Shown here piece after piece: positions 47,587-60,615 of a stretch of DNA of 64,000 nt. How positions within the stretch are numbered: position 1 is the stretch's first letter; every line of letters begins with the position of its first letter. A model generated the notes under the pieces. That model saw nothing but the letters and a program-made list of their open reading frames with translations, was not told the origin of the DNA and did not search any database. The position numbers and the translations under genes are program-made. The DNA lies in NCBI RefSeq assembly GCF_024753205.1, contig NZ_JANUGZ010000005.1, forward strand, positions 62,001 to 126,000, given 5' to 3'. Origin of the DNA: Massilia aurea (GTDB lineage Bacteria; Pseudomonadota; Gammaproteobacteria; Burkholderiales; Burkholderiaceae_D).

Positions 47587-48512
47587 TGGCGGGGCGTCTG
47601 GCCATCCTGTGCCCGGGGCAGGGCGCGCAGCATCCGGCGATGTTCGACATGGCGCGCGGCGATCCTGCGGCCAGCCGGCTGCTTGAGGAATGGAGCGCCG
47701 ATCCTGAGCTGGGCGCAACGCTCCAGGCCGGCCTTGGTGAAGAGCGCTTCACCAACCGGATCGCGCAACCGGCCATCGTCGCCGCCACGCTGGCCATGTG
47801 GCGCGCGTTGCAAACCACGATCGCGACGCCGGCGCTGGTGGCCGGCTACAGCATCGGCGAGTTGTCGGCCTATGGCGTGGCCGGAGCGCTGGCACCGGAT
47901 GACGTGATCAAGCTGGCCATCGAGCGGGCGCGCCTGATGGACGCTTGCGTGATCGATGGCGCAGAGCAGGGCATGGTGGCGCTGTCCGGCATGCCGGCCG
48001 GGACGGTTGACGCGTTGCTGGCGGAGGCCGGCTTTTATCCGGCCATCGTGACCGGCGACGATGCGCTGGTGGCCGGTGGTCCGGCCGCGCAGCGTGATGC
48101 GTTGGCCAGCGCCGCGATCGCCGCCGGTGGCCACGCCACCGTGTTGCCGGTCGCGGTCGCATCGCATACGCCGTTGCTGGCGGGCGCGGTCGCACCGTTC
48201 GCGGCCTTGCTGGCCGATGCGCAATGGCGCGTACCTGCATTCCCCGTGCTGTCCGGTATCACGGCCGAACCGGTGTTCGATACGGCCAAGGCACTGGCGG
48301 AACTGCCGCGCCAGGTCGCCGAGCCGATCCGCTGGCGCGACTGCATGGATGCGTTGGGCGAAGCCGGCGTCACCGTGGCGCTGGAACTGGGGCCTGGTGC
48401 TGCGCTGTCCCGAATGTTGCAGTCGCGCAACCCGAATATCGCTTGCCGTTCGGTCACGGAATTTCGCTCGCTCGACGGGATACGCGCCTGGCTAGAGAGG
48501 CAGCTCGACTGA
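47586..48512 (+). CDS. mdcH: Malonate decarboxylase epsilon subunit (malonyl-CoA acyltransferase)
   Basis: The 308-residue acyltransferase loads malonyl onto the acyl carrier subunit in the initial priming step. The GQGAQHPAMFD start, the nucleophile elbow GYSIGELSAYG with the catalytic Ser near residue 95, and the later active-site His in VASHTPLL are those of FabD-type enzymes. It is the last gene of the mdc operon; no terminator is seen in the 130 bp before the next small gene, though that gene has one. Confidence 0.93.
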   Translation: MAGRLAILCPGQGAQHPAMFDMARGDPAASRLLEEWSADPELGATLQAGLGEERFTNRIAQPAIVAATLAMWRALQTTIATPALVAGYSIGELSAYGVAGALAPDDVIKLAIERARLMDACVIDGAEQGMVALSGMPAGTVDALLAEAGFYPAIVTGDDALVAGGPAAQRDALASAAIAAGGHATVLPVAVASHTPLLAGAVAPFAALLADAQWRVPAFPVLSGITAEPVFDTAKALAELPRQVAEPIRWRDCMDALGEAGVTVALELGPGAALSRMLQSRNPNIACRSVTEFRSLDGIRAWLERQLD

Positions 48513-48549
48513 CATTCACGAAGCTGATGTCTGATATTGCAACTCAGAA

Positions 48550-48577
48550 TTGGAAAACACGCTGAGTCGCCTATATA
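48550..48577 (+). promoter_or_regulatory. Sigma-70-like promoter of the 42-codon gene
   Basis: TTGGAA (48550-48555) and TATATA (48572-48577) are separated by 16 bp. The inverted repeat CGCCTAT/ATAGGCG (48568-48574 and 48601-48607) straddles the -10 box and start region, so it may be an operator. Confidence 0.5.
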
Positions 48578-48643
48578 ACAGTGGTACACCAACTGAAATC
48601 ATAGGCGTTGCCCATCTGGGCGATGCAATCGAAGGAGCTCTAC

Positions 48644-48772
48644 GTGAAAAAGATTGTCCACGCACTCGTCGCCGCTGCCGGCAGCCGCGCCAAATATGCC
48701 CTGCGCAAGCGCGCTGAAGCCATCAAGCCATCGAAGGTTGACTACCGCCTGAACGCCGGCGGCTGGAACTAA
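48644..48772 (+). CDS. Small basic protein, 42 residues, unrecognised
   Basis: GTG start with a very good AAGGAG site 8 bases upstream, 42 codons to a TAA. The product starts VKKIVHALVAAAGSRAKY, is rich in Ala, Lys and Arg, and ends LNAGGWN. The first half could form an amphipathic basic helix; no signal peptide, Cys or metal motif is visible. It is flanked by its own promoter and a strong terminator and lies between mdcH and a convergent gene, so it is transcribed alone. I do not recognise the family. The codon use is as GC-rich as in neighbouring genes, which supports a true coding region. Confidence 0.65.
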   Translation: MKKIVHALVAAAGSRAKYALRKRAEAIKPSKVDYRLNAGGWN

Positions 48773-48806
48773 GCAGTAAGCACCGCCACTCCCTGGCGGA
48801 CTGATG

Positions 48807-48845
48807 AAAAGGCTGGGCCCGTACTGCGGGCCGGCCTTTTTTTTC
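48807..48845 (+). terminator. Strong intrinsic terminator after the 42-codon gene
   Basis: A stem of about 14 bp with one bulged G and a TACTG loop is followed by eight Ts. It begins 35 bp beyond the stop codon and ends within 20 bp of the convergent gene's stop. Confidence 0.9.
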
Positions 48846-48861
48846 ATCCAGGAGCGTCGTC

Positions 48862-50019
48862 TTATGGCTGACTGCGGAACGGGCTACGCTCGTTCAACTC
48901 ATCGAGATAGTCGTCAATGCCGCCGGCCTCCCGCTGCAGGAAATTTTCCACCGCATTGGCAAACGACGGATGCGCCAGCCAGTGCGCCGACCAGGTCTTG
49001 GTCGGCAGGAAGCCGCGCGCCATCTTGTGCTCGCCCTGCGCGCCGCCTTCGAATGTGGCGATACCCTGTTCGATGCAGAATTCCAGTGGCTGGTAATACG
49101 CAGCCTCGAAATGCAGGCACGGCACGTGTTCCAGCGCGCCCCAGTAACGGCCGTACAGCGTGTCGGCATCGTGGATGACCAGCGATGCGGCGACCGCGCG
49201 GCCTTCCAGTTCAGCGATCACGAGCAGGATATTGTCCGGCATCGTCGCACCGATGCGCAGGAAAAAGTCCAGGTTCAGGTACGGCGTCGAATGGTGGTCT
49301 TTGTACGTGTTGCGGTAGCAGCGGTTGAACAGTACCCAGTCCTCGCGCGTCGCATCCGCCCCGCGCACGCGCCGCATCGTGACACCGGCGTCGACCACCT
49401 TGCGCCGCTCGGCGCGGATGTTCTTGCGCTTCTTTGGCTCGAGCGTGGCCAGAAAGTCATCGAAGCTCGCATAACCCCGGTTCAGCCAGTGAAACTGCAC
49501 GCCGCTGCGCAGCAGGAAGCCGGCATCCTTGAGCGCCTGCGCTTCATCCTCGGGCGGGAACAGGATATGGGTCGACGAGACTTCGGTGGCCGACTGCGTG
49601 GCCGTGAGCACCTCGATCAGCGCGGCGCGCGCGGCGGCGTCGACCGCCAGCAGGCGCGAGCCGGCCACAGGCGTGAACGGAATCGCCGACAGCAGCTTCG
49701 GGTAATAGTCGAGGCCATTGCGCGCGTAGGCATCGGCCCAGGCCCAGTCGAATACGTACTCGCCATACGAGTGGCCCTTGACGTACAGGGGCAGGGCGGC
49801 CGCCAGCACATCGGCCGCGTCGTACAGCAGCAAAAATTGCGGCTGCCAGCCGCTCTCGGGCGCCGCGCTGCCCGACGCGTGCAGCGCGTGCAGGAAGGCG
49901 TACGAGAGAAACGGCGTCGGCGCGGCCTGGGCCTGGACCAGCGCATCCCATGGTGCCTGCCCGACTTCGGACAGGCTCGAGACGATATGCGTGCGATAAT
50001 CTGTCATTGCTTTCAACAT
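48862..50019 (-). CDS. FemAB/GNAT-like protein (PF04339 peptidogalycan family)
   Basis: The 385-residue protein matches the PF04339 family of GNAT-fold proteins often annotated "peptidogalycan biosynthesis/recognition". Motifs are [59 protein letters not shown] and YGRYWGAL...[10 protein letters not shown]. It has no signal peptide. The acyl acceptor is unknown; the name is a family label rather than evidence of a wall role. Start is ambiguous: ATGs at 50028, 50019 and 50007 are in frame. It is divergent from nadE with about 70 bp between them. Confidence 0.85.
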   Translation of the reverse strand: MLKAMTDYRTHIVSSLSEVGQAPWDALVQAQAAPTPFLSYAFLHALHASGSAAPESGWQPQFLLLYDAADVLAAALPLYVKGHSYGEYVFDWAWADAYARNGLDYYPKLLSAIPFTPVAGSRLLAVDAAARAALIEVLTATQSATEVSSTHILFPPEDEAQALKDAGFLLRSGVQFHWLNRGYASFDDFLATLEPKKRKNIRAERRKVVDAGVTMRRVRGADATREDWVLFNRCYRNTYKDHHSTPYLNLDFFLRIGATMPDNILLVIAELEGRAVAASLVIHDADTLYGRYWGALEHVPCLHFEAAYYQPLEFCIEQGIATFEGGAQGEHKMARGFLPTKTWSAHWLAHPSFANAVENFLQREAGGIDDYLDELNERSPFRSQP

Positions 50020-50087
50020 TGCTTCCATTTCCAAGAAGTGAGTGCGACGGGCAGCGATTCGCCGCGTCGGCACTGCGAGGGACCCTT

Positions 50088-52507
<2,420 letters not shown>

Positions 52508-52527
52508 GCCTGCCTGCTTAAACCCCT

Positions 52528-52551
52528 GGGGCGGTGCTTCGTTACCGCCCC
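52528..52551. repeat. Inverted repeat between convergent glnB and TRIC genes
   Basis: GGGGCGGT and ACCGCCCC form a perfect 8 bp stem with an 8-base loop. The TRIC-gene stop codon lies inside it. There is no long T-run on either side, so it is at best a weak bidirectional terminator. Confidence 0.4.
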
Positions 52552-53147
52552 ATTCGCATATCGAACTTCCACGTCAGCAGCCGCAGGCCGCTGATGAACA
52601 GGCAGCTCGACCACAGCGCAAAATCGTCCGGCACGCCGTACTTGCCCATGAGCAGGAACAGCCAGTTGCCGATGAAGGCGCAGATCGCATACGGTTTGCC
52701 ATCCCGAAACACCATCGGCACCTCGTTGCAAACGATATCGCGCAGTACGCCACCGAAAATCCCCGTAATGACGCCCATCATCGAGGCGATGAAGATCGGC
52801 ATGTCCGCTGCCAGCGCGGCTGACACGCCCGCAATCGAGAACAGGCCCAGGCCCACCGCATCGGCAATCACGATCAGGCGTTCCGAGACGATCTGGCGCA
52901 GCGTGCGGATCAGGGGAGAGGCAACCAGTGCCAGCACGAAGATCGCGATCGCATATTCCTGGTGCGTCACCCAGAACAGCGGACGCTTGTCGAGCAGGAT
53001 GTCGCGCAGCGTGCCGCCGCCGAATGCCGTGATGAACGCGACGGTAAAGACGCCCACCAGGTCCATGCGCTTGCGCCGCGCTTCGATGAAGCCGGAAAAC
53101 GCACCGACCAGGATCGCCATGATTTCGATGAACTTGATGAGCGTCAT
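52542..53147 (-). CDS. Trimeric intracellular cation (TRIC/UPF0126) channel-family protein
   Basis: The 201-residue membrane protein has seven hydrophobic segments arranged as an inverted repeat: GAFSGFIEARRKRMDLVGVF and FGGGTLRDILLDKRPLFWV in the first half, GLGLFSIAGVSAALA and GIFGGVLRDIVCNEVP in the second. The GGGTLRD and GGVLRD motifs are diagnostic of the TRIC/YicG family, cation channels in prokaryotes (K+ selectivity shown for a few). The start at 53147 was chosen because the upstream ORF extension lacks conservation. Confidence 0.9.
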   Translation of the reverse strand: MTLIKFIEIMAILVGAFSGFIEARRKRMDLVGVFTVAFITAFGGGTLRDILLDKRPLFWVTHQEYAIAIFVLALVASPLIRTLRQIVSERLIVIADAVGLGLFSIAGVSAALAADMPIFIASMMGVITGIFGGVLRDIVCNEVPMVFRDGKPYAICAFIGNWLFLLMGKYGVPDDFALWSSCLFISGLRLLTWKFDMRMGR

Positions 53148-53362
53148 GCAGCAGAGGTCAGGGAATGTTGTTGTGAGATTACCACGGGCACGACGCTTGC
53201 ATAAGAGAATTATGCGCACCCTGCGTCGGCGGCGAACGTTCGTCTGGCGGGCAGGAAGGCAACCGGAAGGTTACTGCAGCCGGGTTTGCCTAGAGTAGCC
53301 ATGACCCGGGCAGTGCGAGCGCCGGGGCATCCTGCAAGCCAACCCAGATGAAGGAGTAGATG

Positions 53363-53785
53363 ATGGCAAATACGTTCGAGTCCGTACGAGTGATCACGCT
53401 GACCGCCGGCAACTGCGGCATGCCCGGCGCCCCGATCCTGAGAATGGCGCTGATGATCGACCCGGCCGATGGCACCGTGCAGGGCAAGGGCGAGATCACC
53501 CAGGCCCTGGCGCCACCATATGGCGAACTGAGCGTTTCCAACATCACTGGCCAGGTGCGCTCGATGGGGTTCGGCCCGGCGACGCAGGCGCTGGCGCTGA
53601 AGGGCACGATCTTCACGACGCTCAAACCACCGGCAATCGGCACCATGGAGATTCCATTCAGCGCCTTCTTCGTGACCGACAATGACTGGGTGGGCAACGG
53701 CTACTTCAACTACCCACCCCACGACGTGACCGATGTGCCGATCGCCCCGGGGCTTACTGCGTCAGCAGTGGCAGTCGCAGCGTAA
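53363..53785 (+). CDS. DUF1842-like protein of unknown function
   Basis: The 140-residue protein has no signal peptide. The sequence GAPILRMALMIDPADGTVQGKGEITQALAPP recalls the DUF1842 family of beta-rich bacterial proteins, and the remainder is beta-rich with FFVTDNDWVGNGYFNY toward the end. Function unknown; my family match is from memory and could be wrong. AAGGAG lies 6 bases before the ATG at 53363 (an ATG at 53360 is also possible). Its last 32 bp overlap the 3' end of the convergent phytochrome gene. Confidence 0.6.
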   Translation: MANTFESVRVITLTAGNCGMPGAPILRMALMIDPADGTVQGKGEITQALAPPYGELSVSNITGQVRSMGFGPATQALALKGTIFTTLKPPAIGTMEIPFSAFFVTDNDWVGNGYFNYPPHDVTDVPIAPGLTASAVAVAA

Positions 53786-55949
53786 AGATAACCCGCCCGT
53801 CCGCATACCGGTAGGCCAGTTCGCCCTGATGCTCGCGCACGATCTGTTGCGCGATGTACAGGCCCAGGCCCATGCCGGTGCGGTTGCGCGGGTTGTTCAT
53901 CGATGCGCGCTTGAACGGATTGAACAGCGTGGCCACGGTTTCGGGTGGGATCGCCTGGCCGGCGTTGGCGACTTCGACCGATGCGTCACGCTCGTTGGCG
54001 CGCAGGCACACGGTCACCGGCGTGCCCGGCTCGCCATGATGGCGCGCATTGCTCATCAGGTTGGATAACACCTGACCCAGCCGGCCGCTATCGGCCTTGA
54101 CGGTGGCGTCGTCGTCGCAGATCAGGTCGAGCGGGATCGACGGGTACGCCATGCGCGCCTCGTCCATCAGGTCGATCAGCAATTCCTTCAGGTCGACCGG
54201 CACCAGCGAGACGCCCAGGCCCATGCCGCTGTCGATGCGGCTCATGTCCAGCACCTGGCTGATCATGCGCTGCATGCGGTTGGTCGACGACTGGATGCGC
54301 TTGCCCAGCGTCGGCTGGCCATTGCCGCCGCCGTTGCCGGTGCGTTCGAGCACCATGCCGGCCATATTGATCGAGTGCAGCGGATCGCGCAGGTCGTGCC
54401 CAAGCATCGCCAGCAACTGCGCGCGGGTCGCTTCGGTCTGGGAGCGGTGCGAGTTCATCGCGCGCACCAGCTCGGCCAGCGTCAGGCGGGCATTGCCCAA
54501 TACGGTGGGTTCCCACGGGTGCGCGCAGCCGCGCACCGTTTCATGCCAGGCGTCGAACGAGCCGCGCGGCGTCAGGCGTTCGCCCAGCGGGCCGAAGATG
54601 GCAATCTTTTCGGGGCGGCCGCCCCAGGCCACGGTTTCGATCTGTTCGACGCGCAGCAGCACGCACCAGCCCTGGCCCATCGGATCGAAGGGCAGTGCCA
54701 GCATGCCGACCCACTTCCCCAATTGTTCCTGAAGCGCCCCCGGCCATTCGTGCTTGCCTTCGCGCACCAGCAAGTCATGCTGGTTGTCCGGCAGCGACGC
54801 AATGACGGCCTTGGCCAGTTCGGGCGCCAGTTCACCATGCACGACCACCTTGCCATGCTGGGCAACGATCATCGCCTGGGCGCCGGCAGCCGCCATCAGT
54901 GATTTGCTGTGCTCGCCCAACGCGTCGATCGGGTCGTCGTCGAGCAGCAGCGATTCGACGATGCTCGTGCGCACGCGGGCCGACTGCTCGGCCAGCGTGG
55001 CGTCGGCGCGCGCTTCAATGCTGAGGATGGTCGAGGCCATCACCTGTGCCAGCACATCGGCCGCCAGGCGCACCGCGTACGGGACCAGCTTCTTCGACAT
55101 GTGGTGGCAGGCGATCAGGCCCCACAGGCGGCCGTTGATGACGATGGACACGCTCATCGACGCCATCACGTGCATGTTCTTCAGGTACTCGATGTGGACC
55201 GGCGAGACGCTGCGCAGTACCGCGAAACTCATGTCCAGCGGCAGGGCGCCCGGTGCGCCGCACAGCGGCACGGCGGTGTAGTCCATGTCACCGATCATGC
55301 GCAGCGTATTGAGCGTGTACAGCCGGCGCGCCTGGGCCGGGATGTCGCCGGCCGGATAGCGCTGGCCGATGTACGGCACCAGGTCGTCGCGCCGGCTTTC
55401 GGCCACCACGTCGCCGCTGTCGTCAGCGCGGAAACGATAGGCCATCACGCGGTCGAACCCGGTGAACTCGCGCACCTGGGTCACGGCGACGCTGAGCAGC
55501 CCTTCGATGGTTTTCTGGCGGCGCAGGCGGTCGATCGAGCTGTGCGCCTTGACGGCGAACTGCGACACTTCTTCGGTCGAAGCTTCACGCAATTCGAATT
55601 CGGCCGTAACGCGCCCGTGGGCGGCGTGCACGACACAATCGTATTCGGCCGCGCCGATGGACAGGCCGGCCACGATCGGACCGGCATCGTCGTCGTGCAG
55701 CGCATCGATGCAGTCGGAGATGGCGTCGAAGGCGGCCACCGGCAGCGCCAGGTCCCCAAGGGCCAGGCCCAGTTGCGGGACGACACCCAGCATGCCGGGC
55801 GCGTTTTCGCTCCAGCCTGCCAGACGTGCATCTTCGGTAAAGAACAGGATTGCGCCGTGGGGCTGGATCGAGCCAGGGATATGGATCGGCTCTGCGGCGC
55901 AGGACGACAAATCGACCTGCTGCCCATGCTCCATGATGACCGCTTGCAT
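53754..55949 (-). CDS. Bacteriophytochrome histidine kinase
   Basis: The 731-residue sensor has PAS-GAF-PHY photosensory domains and a histidine kinase. The biliverdin-binding Cys17 is at the start in LSSCAAEPIHIPGSIQPHG, with the GAF motif YPAGDIPAQARRLY and the PHY tongue motif PRGSFDAWHE. The kinase has AMLGHDLRDPLHSI with the phospho-accepting His, the N-box NLMSNARHHGEPG and the G-box GMGLGLYIAQQ. It is expected to sense red/far-red light. No heme oxygenase gene (biliverdin source) or response regulator is adjacent. TTG at 55958 and ATG at 55934 are alternative starts. Confidence 0.94.
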   Translation of the reverse strand: MQAVIMEHGQQVDLSSCAAEPIHIPGSIQPHGAILFFTEDARLAGWSENAPGMLGVVPQLGLALGDLALPVAAFDAISDCIDALHDDDAGPIVAGLSIGAAEYDCVVHAAHGRVTAEFELREASTEEVSQFAVKAHSSIDRLRRQKTIEGLLSVAVTQVREFTGFDRVMAYRFRADDSGDVVAESRRDDLVPYIGQRYPAGDIPAQARRLYTLNTLRMIGDMDYTAVPLCGAPGALPLDMSFAVLRSVSPVHIEYLKNMHVMASMSVSIVINGRLWGLIACHHMSKKLVPYAVRLAADVLAQVMASTILSIEARADATLAEQSARVRTSIVESLLLDDDPIDALGEHSKSLMAAAGAQAMIVAQHGKVVVHGELAPELAKAVIASLPDNQHDLLVREGKHEWPGALQEQLGKWVGMLALPFDPMGQGWCVLLRVEQIETVAWGGRPEKIAIFGPLGERLTPRGSFDAWHETVRGCAHPWEPTVLGNARLTLAELVRAMNSHRSQTEATRAQLLAMLGHDLRDPLHSINMAGMVLERTGNGGGNGQPTLGKRIQSSTNRMQRMISQVLDMSRIDSGMGLGVSLVPVDLKELLIDLMDEARMAYPSIPLDLICDDDATVKADSGRLGQVLSNLMSNARHHGEPGTPVTVCLRANERDASVEVANAGQAIPPETVATLFNPFKRASMNNPRNRTGMGLGLYIAQQIVREHQGELAYRYADGRVIFTLRLPLLTQ

Positions 55950-56099
55950 TGCCTTCAAATCACACCACCCCTAGTCGAATGACCGGCAAAAGACCGGCCG
56001 AGAGGAATTCTACAATCAACCGGCAAAAGGCGTGGAAACTGCAAACACGAACATTGCAATTGTTACACAACCATGTTGCATTACCCATACAGACGCGTG

Positions 56100-56768
56100 T
56101 TATTCCAGTAGTGCAGCGCGCAGTAAAGCGATCAGCGCGCCATGCCCGCCGTCGGACCGGCCGGCTGCGCAAAAGGCAATCACCTCGTTTTTTTGCACGA
56201 GCCAGCTGTGCACGATCCCGCGCAGCACTGGTTCGCCACCCGGTGAGCCGTAGCCGATACCGTGAATGATGCGCACGCAACGCACGCCGCGCCGGTTGGC
56301 GCGGTGCAAAAAGTCGGTGAGGGAGTCGCGCGCAGCGTCGCGGTTCAGGCCGTGCAGGTCGAGTTCGTCCTGGATCGGCCAGTGACGTTTGCGCAACTTG
56401 CGCACGACATCCGGGCCGACGCCGTCGCGCGAGTAGCTCAGGGCCGGGTCCTCGTCGAGCATGCCTTCGACATCGAACTGGTCCGACAGCGATTCGCGCA
56501 GAACGGCTTCGGTTTCTTCTTCAGCGGAGAGCACCGGGCCGCGCTGGATGGGGCGGTTCGGGGCGACGTACACCGGGCGGTGCACGTAGCGGTCGGATTC
56601 GGGCAGCTTGCGCACGCCCTGCATCGAGCTGCGAAATTCGACTGCCCGTTCGCGCGCCAGGCGTTCGCGTTGTTCACGCTCGGCCTGTTCGATGGCGCGC
56701 ACGCGCTCGTTTTCCTTGAGCTGGTCGCGTAGGCCCTTGAGCTCAGCGAAGTCTTTCATGCCTGCCAT
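56100..56768 (-). CDS. Smr-domain protein (MutS2-like C-terminal nuclease domain)
   Basis: The 222-residue protein has an Arg/Glu-rich N-terminal half with a coiled-coil (LKENERVRAIEQAEREQRE) and a C-terminal Smr domain. The motifs QDELDLHGLNRDAARDSL and CVRIIHGIGYGSPGG are the expected catalytic/binding LDxHG and HGxG. YdaL/SmrA-type small proteins with this layout have endonuclease activity on branched or nicked DNA or mRNA. It lies 24 bp downstream of trxB on the same strand and probably shares its transcript. Confidence 0.9.
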   Translation of the reverse strand: MAGMKDFAELKGLRDQLKENERVRAIEQAEREQRERLARERAVEFRSSMQGVRKLPESDRYVHRPVYVAPNRPIQRGPVLSAEEETEAVLRESLSDQFDVEGMLDEDPALSYSRDGVGPDVVRKLRKRHWPIQDELDLHGLNRDAARDSLTDFLHRANRRGVRCVRIIHGIGYGSPGGEPVLRGIVHSWLVQKNEVIAFCAAGRSDGGHGALIALLRAALLE

Positions 56769-56791
56769 CGAATGCGGTCCCTGGTGAGAAT

Positions 56792-57769
<978 letters not shown>

Positions 57770-57863
57770 TCAATGATTGTTAATAGACACACGGCAATTG
57801 GGGGCACCTTGAGAAGAATCAAGGCCCACGCGGGCGCCGGTCGGGGTGTGCGAAAGAGGGCAG

Positions 57864-57869
57864 ATTATA
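57864..57869 (-). promoter_or_regulatory. Putative -10 element (TATAAT) of trxB
   Basis: On the minus strand a perfect TATAAT lies about 105 bp upstream of the trxB ATG. The -35 region is poor, so this is only a candidate. Confidence 0.35.
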
Positions 57870-57968
57870 GACGATGCAGCGCGCGGGCATGAATCGTGGG
57901 GCCAGCGCGACCACATATCGCTTAGAATGACCGGATCGTCGATTCGTAGTTACCACGCAGTGCCTGCA

Positions 57969-60485
57969 ATGAGCAAGAATAGTCCAGCCGCCACCTCCGG
58001 ATATACCCGCACCAAGCAAACGGCCCGCGCGCCGCTGCCAGGCCGCCTGTCGCGCCTGCTGTCCGAAGCGCGCTGGATCGCCGGCGCCGTCGCGTTCCTT
58101 TATTTCGTCCTGATTTTGCTCAGCTACAGCAAGGGGGATCCCGGCTGGTCGCACGCCAATTCGGTGCCGCGCATCGATAATCTGGGCGGCGCTGCCGGCG
58201 CCTGGCTGTCCGACCTGCTGCTGTTCATCTTCGGCTTTTCGGCCTGGTGGTGGAGCGTCATCTTCCTGCGCCAGGTCTGGCGCGGCTGGCGGCGCCTGAC
58301 CGACAAGCTCGGCACGGCCGCGGCCGCCGAGCCCGTGCACCACGGTGAAATCTATGTGCGCTGGATCGGCTTCGCGCTGATGTTCGCCGGCAGTGTCGGC
58401 CTGGAATACCTGCGCATGTGGTCGTGGGATGTTGAACTGCCGCGCGCACCGGGTGGCGTACTGGGTCAACTGATCGGGCATGCCAGCCAGGTCACGTTCG
58501 GCGCGACCGGCGCCACCTTGCTCCTGTTGCTGCTGTTCGGCCTGGGCTTCTCGCTGTTCTTCCAGGTGTCGTGGCTGGCCGTGGCCGAGCGCATCGGCGG
58601 CGTGTTCGACGATGCGTTCGACTGGTTCCGCCTGCGCATGGAAGACATCGAAGACCGCAAGCAGGGCGAAGTCGCGGCCGTCAAGCGCGACGAGGTCGTG
58701 GATCACGGCCGCGCCAAGTTCACCGAAAAGCATTCGAACGAGCCGATTCCGGTCGTCAAGGCCGAGCCGTCGCTCGACATGCCGCCAGCACCGGCGCCGG
58801 TTTCCATGGCCAAGTCGACCGCGTCGTCGGCGCCAGGTGTTGCGCCGGGCGTTGTTCCAGGTGGGGCGCCGAATGTCGTGCCAAATGCGCAACCTGCGCT
58901 GCAACCGATCAAGATCGAGCCGCAGATGGTCAGCGTGCCCAAGTCCGAGCGCGCCGAAAAAGAGCGCCAGACGCCATTGTTCTCCGATCACCGGGGCGAT
59001 ACCGGCCTGCCGCCGCTGGCGCTGCTCGATGAAGCCCCGCCTGTGACCGAAACGGTCAGTGTCGAGACGCTGGAATTCACCAGCCGCCTCATCGAAAAGA
59101 AACTGTCCGACTTCGGCGTCGACGCCAAGGTCGTGGCTGCCTACCCGGGCCCGGTCGTCACGCGCTACGAAATCGAGCCGGCCACCGGCGTAAAAGGTAG
59201 CCAGATCGTCAACCTGGCGCGCGACCTGGCGCGTTCGCTGTCGCTGACCTCGATCCGCGTCGTGGAAACCATCCCCGGCAAGAACTACATGGCGCTCGAG
59301 CTGCCAAACCCGAAGCGCCAGATCGTGCGCCTGTCCGAAATCGTCGGCTCCAAGGTGTATGGCGACAGCGCATCGAGCCTGACCGTGGCGCTGGGCAAGG
59401 ACATCGCCGGCAAGCCGGTGGTGGCCGACCTGGCCAAGATGCCCCACTTGCTGGTGGCGGGTACGACGGGTTCCGGCAAGTCGGTCGGCATCAACGCCAC
59501 CATCCTGTCGCTGCTCTACAAGTCCGACCCGGCCGATGTGCGCCTGATCCTGATCGACCCGAAGATGCTGGAAATGTCGGTGTACGAAGGCATTCCGCAC
59601 CTGCTCGCACCGGTCGTGACCGACATGCGCCAGGCGGGGCACGCGCTGAACTGGGCCGTCAACGAGATGGAGCGCCGCTACAAGTTGATGAGTAAGCTCG
59701 GCGTGCGTAATCTCGCCGGCTACAACAACAAGATCCTCGAGGCCGACAAGCGCGAAGAGCACATCCCGAATCCGTTCTCGATCATGCCGGACAACCCGGA
59801 GCCGCTCGAGAAGCTGCCGACCATCGTCATCATCATCGACGAATTGGCCGACCTGATGATGGTCGTCGGCAAGAAGGTCGAAGAGCTGATTGCCCGTATT
59901 GCGCAAAAGGCGCGCGCGGCCGGCATTCACCTGATCCTGGCAACGCAGCGCCCGTCGGTCGACGTCATCACGGGCCTGATCAAGGCGAACATCCCGACCC
60001 GCATTGCGTTCCAGGTGTCGTCAAAAATTGACTCGCGCACGATTCTTGACCAGATGGGCGCCGAGGCGCTGCTGGGCATGGGTGACATGCTGTACATGCC
60101 GCCGGGTACCGGCCTGCCAGTGCGCGTGCACGGGGCCTTCGTGTCCGACGAGGAAGTGCATCGAGTTGTAAAACATCTGCAATCGCTGGGCGAGCCGAAC
60201 TATATTGAAGGCATCCTCGAAGGGGGCACGCTGGAAGAAGGCGGCGCCGCCGACGGGGCCGCAGCAGGCGAGGGTGGTGGCGAGGCCGACGCGCTGTACG
60301 ACCAGGCGGTGCAGGTGGTGCTCAAGAACCGCCGCGCATCGATTTCGCTGGTCCAGCGTCATCTGCGCATCGGCTACAACCGCGCCGCACGCCTGCTGGA
60401 ACAGATGGAAAACAGCGGCGTCGTCTCGCCAATGCAGTCGAACGGCAACCGCGACATCCTGGTGCCGGCAGCCAGCGCGGAATAA
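57969..60485 (+). CDS. ftsK: DNA translocase FtsK/SpoIIIE
   Basis: This 838-residue protein segregates chromosome termini at the division septum. The N-terminal domain has four membrane helices (residues 30-235), followed by a Pro/Ala/Val-rich linker (about 270-355) that is short compared with E. coli. The motor has RecA-like motifs: [14 protein letters not shown] in the alpha/beta domains, Walker [14 protein letters not shown] near 500, Walker [14 protein letters not shown] near 620 and [13 protein letters not shown]. The gamma winged-helix domain ([20 protein letters not shown]) recognises KOPS sequences. ATG at 57969 is the first start after the phase-conserved region. Confidence 0.95.
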   Translation: MSKNSPAATSGYTRTKQTARAPLPGRLSRLLSEARWIAGAVAFLYFVLILLSYSKGDPGWSHANSVPRIDNLGGAAGAWLSDLLLFIFGFSAWWWSVIFLRQVWRGWRRLTDKLGTAAAAEPVHHGEIYVRWIGFALMFAGSVGLEYLRMWSWDVELPRAPGGVLGQLIGHASQVTFGATGATLLLLLLFGLGFSLFFQVSWLAVAERIGGVFDDAFDWFRLRMEDIEDRKQGEVAAVKRDEVVDHGRAKFTEKHSNEPIPVVKAEPSLDMPPAPAPVSMAKSTASSAPGVAPGVVPGGAPNVVPNAQPALQPIKIEPQMVSVPKSERAEKERQTPLFSDHRGDTGLPPLALLDEAPPVTETVSVETLEFTSRLIEKKLSDFGVDAKVVAAYPGPVVTRYEIEPATGVKGSQIVNLARDLARSLSLTSIRVVETIPGKNYMALELPNPKRQIVRLSEIVGSKVYGDSASSLTVALGKDIAGKPVVADLAKMPHLLVAGTTGSGKSVGINATILSLLYKSDPADVRLILIDPKMLEMSVYEGIPHLLAPVVTDMRQAGHALNWAVNEMERRYKLMSKLGVRNLAGYNNKILEADKREEHIPNPFSIMPDNPEPLEKLPTIVIIIDELADLMMVVGKKVEELIARIAQKARAAGIHLILATQRPSVDVITGLIKANIPTRIAFQVSSKIDSRTILDQMGAEALLGMGDMLYMPPGTGLPVRVHGAFVSDEEVHRVVKHLQSLGEPNYIEGILEGGTLEEGGAADGAAAGEGGGEADALYDQAVQVVLKNRRASISLVQRHLRIGYNRAARLLEQMENSGVVSPMQSNGNRDILVPAASAE

Positions 60486-60540
60486 CAGCGCGCCGGCCAT
60501 TCGCTTTCGTTACGTGGGCGGGTCATCTGCCTTCGTCGGC

Positions 60541-60570
60541 TGTAGGGTGGACGGCTCCGCCGTCCACGCG
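60541..60570. repeat. REP-like palindrome in the ftsK-lolA gap
   Basis: GTAGGG followed by GTGGACGGC-TCC-GCCGTCCAC (60547-60567), a perfect 9 bp inverted repeat with a 3-base loop. A very similar GTAGGGTGGACGG motif recurs through related genomes, from memory. Only this copy was seen in the window. No T-run follows. The rest of 60486-60615 contains the lolA ribosome binding site only. Confidence 0.5.
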
Positions 60571-60615
60571 TCCAACCTGCCCAAGCAAGCCCAACAACAA
60601 GAAAAGGCCCCAAGC

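Noticed and set aside
57819..59930. 703-codon open frame opposite ftsK
   Set aside because: Antisense shadow of ftsK; Asp/Gln/His/Arg-rich, with no family features.
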